Part shown: in pieces, positions 58,521 through 64,000 of the stretch
How the letters are laid out: each line of letters begins with the position of its first letter
How positions within the stretch are numbered: the stretch's first letter is position 1
Assembly (NCBI RefSeq): GCF_000828915.1
Contig: NZ_AP014569.1
Location: 1,178,001-1,242,000 of the forward strand
Direction: 5' to 3'
Length of the DNA: 64,000 nt
Source: Serpentinimonas maccroryi
GTDB taxonomy: Bacteria > Pseudomonadota > Gammaproteobacteria > Burkholderiales > Burkholderiaceae_C
Notes under the pieces: generated by a model
The model's input: the letters and a program-made list of their open reading frames with translations, nothing else
Told to the model about the DNA's origin: nothing
Databases searched by the model: none
Position numbers and translations under genes: made by a program

Positions 58521-60614
58521 TCAAACGTCGATCGCCACCGCGTCGCCCCAGCGCTCGAGCAGGGCGCGCCGCGCCGCCGCCTCGCCCTTGCCCATGAGCT
58601 GCGTCATGCGCTCGGCGGTGGCGGCGGCGTCAAAGGCGCCCAGACGCACCGGCAGCAGCCGGCGCGTGTCGGGGTTGAGGGTGGTGTCCCACAGTTGCTC
58701 GGCGTTCATCTCGCCTAGGCCCTTGAAGCGGCTGATGCTGCAGCGCGCGCGCGCCACGCCGTCTTTGGCGCACTTGTCCAGAATCGCCTCGAGCTCGCCC
58801 TCGTCGAGCGCGTAGGCCTTGGTGGCCGGTTTTTTGCCGCGCGCCGGCACATCGACGCGGTACAGCGGCGGGCGCGCCACATAGACGTGGCCGGCCTCGA
58901 TCAGGGCCGGGAAGTGACGCAAAAACAGCGTCAGCAGCAGCACCTGGATGTGCGAGCCATCGACGTCGGCATCGGCCAAAATGCACACCTTGCCGTAGCG
59001 CAGCCCACTGAGTACGTCTGAACCCCCACGCTCGCCCGCTGTGCGGGCTGCGCTGCCCCCCGAGGGGGCGCTCGCGGCTTGGGACGGCCCGGCACCGCTA
59101 AGCACCTTGTCCCCAGGCGACCCGTCCTGCACCCCGTGCGGATCGACGCCGATGGCGACGGCGATGTCGTGGATTTCGTTGTTGGCAAACAGGCGCTCGC
59201 GCTCGACCTCCCAAGTGTTGAGCACCTTGCCGCGCAGTGGCAACACCGCCTGGCATTCTTTGTCGCGCCCCATCTTGGCGCTGCCGCCGGCGCTGTCGCC
59301 CTCGACCAGAAAGAGCTCGTTGCGCGCCAGGTCGCGGCTTTCGCAGTCGGTGAGCTTGCCCGGCAGCACGGCCACACCCGAGCCCTTGCGCTTTTCCACC
59401 TTCAGACTGGCGCGCTGGCGCGTTTGGGCGGCGCGGATCACCAGTTCGGCCAGCTTGCGCCCGTGTTCGACGTGCTGGTTCAGCCACAGCTCGAGCGCCG
59501 GGCGCACGAAGGCGCTCACCAGCCGCAGCGCGTCGCGCGAGTTCAGGCGCTCCTTGATCTGGCCCTGAAACTGCGGATCGAGCACGCGCGCCGACAACAC
59601 GTAGCTGGCGCGCGCAAACACGTCTTCGGGCAGCAGGCGCACGCCCTTGGGCAGCAGCGCGTGCAGCTCGATGAAGCCGCGCACCGCCTGGTAGAGCCCG
59701 TCGCGCAAGCCGCTGTCGTGGGTGCCGCCGGCGCTGGTCGGGATCAGGTTGACGTAGCTCTCGCGCAGCAGCGCCCCGTCTTCGCTGAAGGCCACCGCCC
59801 AGTCCGCGCCCTCGCCCTCGGCAAAGCTCTCGTGGCTGGCGTCGGCGCTGCCGCTGCCCTCGAACAGCGGGATCAGCGGCTCGCTGCCCAGGCTTTGCAG
59901 CAGGTAGTCGCGCAGGCCGCCTTGGTACTGCCAGTGCTGGCTCTGGCCGGTGGCTTCGTCGTGCAGGGTCACGCTCAGGCCCGGCAGCAGCACCGCCTTG
60001 CTGCGCAGCAGGTGCAGCAGCTCGGGCCGCGGCAGCACCGGGCTGTCGAAGTAGCGGCCATCGGGCCAGACGCGCACCGTGGTGCCGCTGCGCCGCTCGC
60101 CGCTGGCCAGCGGCCGCAGTTGCAGCGGCTCGAGCACCGCGCCGTCGGCAAACACCATGCGCGCTTGCTGCCCGTCGCGCTGGCTGCAAACCTCGAGCCG
60201 CCGCGCCAGCGCATTGGTCACGCTCACGCCCACCCCGTGCAGCCCGCCCGAAAAGCGGTAGGCCCCGCCCTGCCCTTTGTCAAACTTGCCGCCCGCGTGC
60301 AAGCGCGTGAACACCAGCTCCAGCACCGGCGCGTTTTCTTCCGGGTGCAGCCCATGCGGGATGCCGCGCCCGTCGTCCTCGACGCTGACCGAGCCGTCGG
60401 CGTGCAGGGTCAGGCGCAGGCTGCGGCCAAAACCGGCCAGCGCCTCGTCGGCGGCGTTGTCGATCACCTCTTGCACGATGTGCAGCGGGTGGTCGGTGCG
60501 GGTGTACATGCCAGGGCGCTGGCGCACCGGCTCCAGACCCTTGAGGACACGAATCGAGCTTTCGGCATAGGCGCCAGCCGTGGCCGGCGCGCGTGGGGCA
60601 GTGGGGGCAGGCAT
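58521..60614 (-). CDS. parE: DNA topoisomerase IV subunit B (ParE) with a repeat-derived insertion
   Basis: A 697-residue GHKL ATPase that decatenates chromosomes together with ParC. The ATP site has VIDNAADEALAG, DDGRGIPHG and GGLHGVGVSVTNAL; the TOPRIM domain has LVEGDSAGGSAKMGRD and DADVDGSHI. Between these two motifs about 30 residues are extra (GAGPSQAASAPSGGSAARTA and flanks) relative to the usual form, encoded by a GC-palindromic repeat. The frame and catalytic residues are intact. ATG 60614 lacks an SD, but TACAAT (60628 to 60623) is 8 nt upstream, so a nearly leaderless mRNA is possible. Confidence 0.95.
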   Translation of the reverse strand: MPAPTAPRAPATAGAYAESSIRVLKGLEPVRQRPGMYTRTDHPLHIVQEVIDNAADEALAGFGRSLRLTLHADGSVSVEDDGRGIPHGLHPEENAPVLELVFTRLHAGGKFDKGQGGAYRFSGGLHGVGVSVTNALARRLEVCSQRDGQQARMVFADGAVLEPLQLRPLASGERRSGTTVRVWPDGRYFDSPVLPRPELLHLLRSKAVLLPGLSVTLHDEATGQSQHWQYQGGLRDYLLQSLGSEPLIPLFEGSGSADASHESFAEGEGADWAVAFSEDGALLRESYVNLIPTSAGGTHDSGLRDGLYQAVRGFIELHALLPKGVRLLPEDVFARASYVLSARVLDPQFQGQIKERLNSRDALRLVSAFVRPALELWLNQHVEHGRKLAELVIRAAQTRQRASLKVEKRKGSGVAVLPGKLTDCESRDLARNELFLVEGDSAGGSAKMGRDKECQAVLPLRGKVLNTWEVERERLFANNEIHDIAVAIGVDPHGVQDGSPGDKVLSGAGPSQAASAPSGGSAARTAGERGGSDVLSGLRYGKVCILADADVDGSHIQVLLLTLFLRHFPALIEAGHVYVARPPLYRVDVPARGKKPATKAYALDEGELEAILDKCAKDGVARARCSISRFKGLGEMNAEQLWDTTLNPDTRRLLPVRLGAFDAAATAERMTQLMGKGEAAARRALLERWGDAVAIDV
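59016..59105. repeat. 90-bp GC-palindromic repeat inserted in parE
   Basis: The segment contains the palindrome GCCCCC-CGA-GGGGGC (59055-59069) and strings such as GGCTTGGGACGGCCCGGC that I recall from dispersed intergenic repeats of Comamonadaceae. Imperfect 11-bp direct repeats (59005-59015 and 59095-59105, 8 of 11 matches) flank it like a target-site duplication. Its length is 90 bp, exactly 30 codons, with no stop in the parE frame. Confidence 0.75.
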
Positions 60615-60701
60615 GGGGGCGGATTGTAGAGAGGCTGGCGCAAAACACCTTGCGGTCCTTGCCCCCTGCAAGCCGCGCAATAATTGGTTACATTTGCCCA
60701 T

Positions 60702-61946
60702 ATGACTGAACCCGCCCCCGCCATGGCCCCGCGTTTGTCGATGCTGCAAGTGCTGCTCTGTGGCGCGGCGATCGTCATGCTGTCGATGGGCATTCGGCAC
60801 GGCTTTGGGCTCTGGCTGCTGCCGATCACCGCCGAGCAGGGCTGGACGCGCGAGACCTTTGCCTTTGCCATCGCCATTCAAAACCTGGCTTGGGGCGTGT
60901 TCGGCATTTTTGCCGGCATGCTGGCCGACCGCTTCGGCGCCTTCAAGGTGCTGGTGGCCGGGGCCGTGCTCTACGCGCTCGGGCTGGTGGGCATGGCGCT
61001 GGCGCAGACCTCATTCTTGTTTGTGCTCACCACCGGGCTGCTGATCGGAGCCGCGCAGGCCGGCACCACCTTTGCCGTGATCTACGGCGTGATCGGCCGC
61101 CAGGTGCCGGCCGAGCGCCGCTCGTGGGCCATGGGCGTGGCGGCGGCGGCGGGCTCGTTTGGCCAGTTTTTGCTGGTGCCGGTCGAGGGCTGGCTGATTC
61201 TGAGCTTTGGCTGGCAAGAGGCGCTGCTGATTTTGGCCGCCGTGGTGCTGTTGATCGCGCCGCTGGCTTGGGGCTTGCGCGAGCCGGTGCTGGGCGCTGG
61301 CGGTGCGCCGGTGGTGCGCGAACAAAGCATCATGCAGGCGCTGCGCGAAGCGGCGCGCTACCGCAGTTTTCAGCTGCTGATGGCGGGCTACTTCGTGTGC
61401 GGCTTTCAGGTCGTGTTCATCGGCGTGCACCTGCCCAGCTACCTCAAAGACTTTGGCCTCGCGCCCCACGTGGCCAGCTACGCGCTGGCGCTGATCGGGC
61501 TCTTCAACGTCTTTGGCACCTACATCGCCGGCGCGCTTGGGCAGCGGTTGGCCAAGCGCAAAATTCTGGCCTTCATCTATTTGGCGCGCTCAGTGGCCAT
61601 CACGCTGTTTTTGCTGGCGCCGCTCACGCCCGCCAGCGTTTATCTGTTTGCCGCCGTCATGGGCCTGCTGTGGCTCTCGACCGTGCCGCCCACCAACGCG
61701 CTGGTGGCGCAGATTTTTGGCGTCGCGCACCTGTCGATGCTGGGCGGCTTCGTGTTTTTCAGCCACCAGATCGGCAGCTTTTTGGGCGTCTGGCTCGGCG
61801 GCCTGCTCTACGACCAGACCGGCAACTACGACGTGGTCTGGCTGCTGGCCATCGGTCTGGGCGTGCTGGCGGCGATGGTCAATTTGCCGATCAACGAGCA
61901 GCCGATCCGGCGCGGCCCGCAGCGCCTGCAAGGAGCGCCCACATGA
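60702..61946 (+). CDS. MFS transporter (monocarboxylate/oxalate-like)
   Basis: A 414-residue carrier with 12 predicted helices. Early strings GIRHGFGLWLLPITAEQGWTRE and FGIFAGMLADRFGAFKVLVAG (the MFS motif A region) resemble the oxalate:formate and monocarboxylate porter branch. The mid loop (VLGAGGAPVVREQSIMQALRE) separates the two halves. The substrate is unknown. ATG 60702 is preferred over 60684. Its stop overlaps the start of a 42-residue membrane peptide, and it is divergent from parE across an 87-bp AT-richer gap. Confidence 0.9.
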   Translation: MTEPAPAMAPRLSMLQVLLCGAAIVMLSMGIRHGFGLWLLPITAEQGWTRETFAFAIAIQNLAWGVFGIFAGMLADRFGAFKVLVAGAVLYALGLVGMALAQTSFLFVLTTGLLIGAAQAGTTFAVIYGVIGRQVPAERRSWAMGVAAAAGSFGQFLLVPVEGWLILSFGWQEALLILAAVVLLIAPLAWGLREPVLGAGGAPVVREQSIMQALREAARYRSFQLLMAGYFVCGFQVVFIGVHLPSYLKDFGLAPHVASYALALIGLFNVFGTYIAGALGQRLAKRKILAFIYLARSVAITLFLLAPLTPASVYLFAAVMGLLWLSTVPPTNALVAQIFGVAHLSMLGGFVFFSHQIGSFLGVWLGGLLYDQTGNYDVVWLLAIGLGVLAAMVNLPINEQPIRRGPQRLQGAPT

Positions 61947-62071
61947 AAACGCTGCTGCTGCGCGCGCTCATCGGATTGGCGGCCTGCGCGCTGCTGCTGT
62001 TCACCTTCAGCCTCTACACCCACCCCGACTTCATGCTCAAGCTGGCCAATCAGTTTTGGCTGTGCTTCTGA
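61943..62071 (+). CDS. 42-residue single-helix membrane peptide coupled to the MFS gene
   Basis: A short reading frame (MKTLLLRALIGLAACALLLF then a short polar tail ending NQFWLCF). One N-terminal hydrophobic helix (about 8-22) is predicted. The ATG overlaps the MFS stop (ATGA) and an AAGGAG stands 8 nt upstream, so it is very likely translated. I know no family; a small accessory subunit of the transporter is a reasonable guess. Confidence 0.65.
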   Translation: MKTLLLRALIGLAACALLLFTFSLYTHPDFMLKLANQFWLCF

Positions 62072-62273
62072 TGCAGCTGTTGCTGCTGTTGCTGCTGTTG
62101 CCGTCGCTGCCGCCGCTTCCTGCACGCCCCCAGTGGGCTTGGCGCCCCCGCCTCGCCTTTGTCATACCTGCGTCACCCGCTTCGGTTTAGTATCCGGCCA
62201 CTGCGCGGTTTCGACCCGAGCGCGCTGGCCTGTTGCCGCACCCTCAGTTGCCCCCCTTTAGTGAAACCTGCCG

Positions 62274-63719
62274 ATGTTTGATATTTTGGTCATCCTCATC
62301 ACCCTAGGTCTGCTGATTTACTTGGCCTACCGGGGCATCAGCCTGCTGATCTTGGCGCCGGCGCTGGCCACCTTTGCCGTCGTCGCCACGCTCGACGGCC
62401 CGGTGCTGGCCAGCTACAGCCAGGTTTTCATGGGTTCGGCGGCGGGCTTTATCGCGCTCTACTTTCCGGTGTTTCTGCTCGGCGCCATTTTTGGCAAGTT
62501 GATGGAAGACTCGGGCAGCGCCAAGGTCATGGCCAACGCCATCATCGGCTTGCTTGGCAGCCAGCGCGCCATCTTGGCCGTGGTGCTTTCGTGCGCGGTC
62601 ATGACCTATGGCGGCGTGTCGCTGTTCGTGGTGGCTTTTGCGGTCTATCCGATTGCGGCGGCGCTGTTTCGCCAAGCCAACATCCCCAAGCGCCTGATGC
62701 CGGCCACGATTGCGCTGGGTGCCTTCACCTTCACCATGACGGCGCTGCCGGGCACGCCCGCGATCCAAAACGCGATTCCGATGCCGTTTTTCGGTACCAC
62801 ACCCTTCGCTGCGCCGGGGCTGGGCCTGATCACCGCGCTGGTGATGTTTGTCCTCGGCATGCTGTGGCTCGAGTACCGCGCGCGCCAGCTCGCCGCCGAG
62901 GGCTACGGCGTGCACTCCGACGACCCGGCCACGCCCGACAAAGCCATGCGCGAACGCGCCGCCGGCGAGGGTTTCGATGTCATGGAGCTCACCCCCGAAC
63001 GCCCCTCTGTCGGCTTGCCACCGGCTTGGGTGGCGGTGTTGCCGCTGGTGTTGGTGATCGCCATCAACCTGCTGTTCACTTTTGTTTTGATCCCGCGCAT
63101 GGACACCGGTTTTCTGGCGCTGCCGCTCTACGGCGAGACCGACATCGACCAAGTGCGCGGCATCTGGTCGATCATCGCCGCCCTGACGCTGTCGATCATC
63201 GTGCTCATCGCCATCAACTGGCGCCGCCTGCCCAAGCTCACGCTCAGCATGGACTGTGGCGCCAACGCTGCGCTGCTGCCGATCTTCAACACCGCCAGCT
63301 TGGTCGGCTTTGGCGCCGTGATCGCCTCGCTCGCCGCCTTTGTCCTGATCCGTGACTCGGTGGTGATGCTTGGCGGCGACAACCCCTTGATTTCGCTGGC
63401 TATTGCCGTCAACATTTTGGCCGGCATGACCGGTTCGGCCTCGGGCGGCATGAGCATTGCGCTGTCCACCTTGGGCGACACCTACCTGGCCATGGCGCAG
63501 GCGCACGGCATCAGCCCCGAGCTGCTGCACCGCGTCACCGCCGTGGCCACCGGCGGGCTCGATTCCTTGCCGCACAACGGCGCCGTGATCACCTTGCTGG
63601 CCATCTGCGGCCTCACGCACCGGCAGGCCTACCCCGACCTAGCCATGACTGCCATGGCCGTGCCCTTGGTGGCGCTGGTGGTGCTGATCACGCTGGGCAC
63701 GGTGTTTGGCAGTTTTTGA
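62274..63719 (+). CDS. GntP/CitM-type permease
   Basis: A 481-residue carrier with about 12 helices of the ion-transporter superfamily. The opening MFDILVILITLGLLIYLAYRG is followed by GAIFGKLMEDSGSAKVMANAI, and the hairpin region TALPGTPAIQNAIPMPFFG and the second-half GMTGSASGGMSIALSTLGD match GntP family transporters of gluconate, hydroxybutyrate or other short hydroxyacids. The substrate is unknown. It stands alone, 94 bp before dapA. Confidence 0.9.
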   Translation: MFDILVILITLGLLIYLAYRGISLLILAPALATFAVVATLDGPVLASYSQVFMGSAAGFIALYFPVFLLGAIFGKLMEDSGSAKVMANAIIGLLGSQRAILAVVLSCAVMTYGGVSLFVVAFAVYPIAAALFRQANIPKRLMPATIALGAFTFTMTALPGTPAIQNAIPMPFFGTTPFAAPGLGLITALVMFVLGMLWLEYRARQLAAEGYGVHSDDPATPDKAMRERAAGEGFDVMELTPERPSVGLPPAWVAVLPLVLVIAINLLFTFVLIPRMDTGFLALPLYGETDIDQVRGIWSIIAALTLSIIVLIAINWRRLPKLTLSMDCGANAALLPIFNTASLVGFGAVIASLAAFVLIRDSVVMLGGDNPLISLAIAVNILAGMTGSASGGMSIALSTLGDTYLAMAQAHGISPELLHRVTAVATGGLDSLPHNGAVITLLAICGLTHRQAYPDLAMTAMAVPLVALVVLITLGTVFGSF

Positions 63720-63812
63720 GTTTGGGGCGCACCGCCGCGGGTTTGCACCGGCAATGCGCGCGGCTGGGTAGAATGCGCGCTTGACCCACCGCTTTTGCAC
63801 CCCACACCGCAT

Positions 63813-64000
63813 ATGACGACACCGATCACTGGCAGCATCGTGGCCTTGGTCACCCCCATGCACCCCGATGGCAGCGTGGACTATCCGGCTTTGCGCCGCC
63901 TGATCGACTGGCACATCGCTGAGGGCACCGACTGCATCGGCGTGGTCGGCACCACCGGCGAATCGCCCACCGTGAGCGTGCAAGAGCACTGCGAGATCAT
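63813..64000 (+). CDS. dapA: 4-hydroxy-tetrahydrodipicolinate synthase, N-terminal part
   Basis: The first 62 codons are inside the window; the gene continues past the right edge. The translation [20 protein letters not shown] leads to [24 protein letters not shown], the DapA signature with the substrate-binding TT pair of the pyruvate aldolase barrel. It condenses pyruvate with aspartate semialdehyde in lysine/diaminopimelate synthesis. A -10-like TAGAAT (63769-63774) is upstream. Confidence 0.93.
   Translation, partial: MTTPITGSIVALVTPMHPDGSVDYPALRRLIDWHIAEGTDCIGVVGTTGESPTVSVQEHCEI

Noticed and set aside
59079-60629. Long open frames antisense to parE (and similar ones antisense to mcm, sucA, pccA, pccB and dnaX)
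   Set aside because: High GC content suppresses stop codons in the opposite frames. The translations are Arg/Ala/His/Gln-rich without any domain pattern.
62071-62190. A 39-codon frame starting with Met-Gln and eight Leu, overlapping the end of the 42-residue peptide
   Set aside because: It is a CTG/TTG low-complexity run followed by an Arg/Pro-rich stretch, has no SD and looks like shadow coding. The TGATG overlap is suggestive but not enough.

Overview
The window is high-GC bacterial chromosome, densely coded on both strands. Gene families and order suggest a betaproteobacterium of the order Burkholderiales, most likely family Comamonadaceae. Supporting points are the sucA-sucB-lpdA-zapE order, a type B ribosomal protein L31 downstream of rho, a pstSCAB-phoU-phoB-phoR string, and a GC-palindromic repeat in parE that resembles dispersed repeats I remember from this family. 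I cannot fix the genus. I see no CRISPR array, rRNA, prophage or insertion sequence.

Layout. 1-640: start of an acyl-CoA synthetase (minus). 735-3797: selO, msrB, a bolA-like gene and a periplasmic peptidyl-prolyl isomerase (plus). 3857-7571: hydroxyacid dehydrogenase, nitroreductase, thioesterase and dnaB (minus). 7644-14643: zapE, lpdA, sucB and sucA, the 2-oxoglutarate dehydrogenase operon (minus). 14885-25176: a propionyl-CoA to succinyl-CoA cluster (VOC/epimerase-like, pccA, pccB, meaB, mcm) interrupted by two toxin-antitoxin pairs and bounded by a divergent GntR-type regulator. 25241-28187: a PAS-PAS-GGDEF-EAL protein overlapping a di-iron MBL-fold protein. 28324-34230: tRNA-Arg(UCU), map, glnD and convergent ligA. 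34410-38183: first pstSCAB operon. 38338-40053: sulfide:quinone oxidoreductase-like flavoprotein plus a small membrane protein. 40111-42870: recR, ybaB, dnaX (minus). 42905-47269: SRP RNA, trxA, rho, rpmE2 and a large membrane protein (plus). 47305-53900: second pst operon with phoU-phoB-phoR (minus). 54150-58494: lipid-methyltransferase-like gene, CPA2 antiporter and Na/Pi cotransporter (plus). 58521-60614: parE (minus). 60702-63719: MFS transporter, a 42-residue membrane peptide and a GntP-type permease. 63813-64000: start of dapA.

How the genes work together. Phosphate is the dominant theme. There are two complete but unlike PstSCAB transporters, each preceded by a Pho-box-like 7-4-7 repeat exactly 10 nt from a -10-like hexamer. 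The PhoB/PhoR/PhoU system and a low-affinity Na/Pi carrier are also present. Carbon flow from odd-chain or branched substrates enters the TCA cycle through carboxylase, a probable epimerase and mutase, close to 2-oxoglutarate dehydrogenase.

The most interesting observations are an A9 slippery run in dnaX whose two shifted frames both stop within a few codons at the domain III boundary, a 90-bp in-frame repeat insertion in the parE TOPRIM region with an imperfect target duplication, two toxin-antitoxin pairs inside the propionate cluster (one translationally coupled to meaB), and the overlapping c-di-GMP enzyme/di-iron sensor pair.
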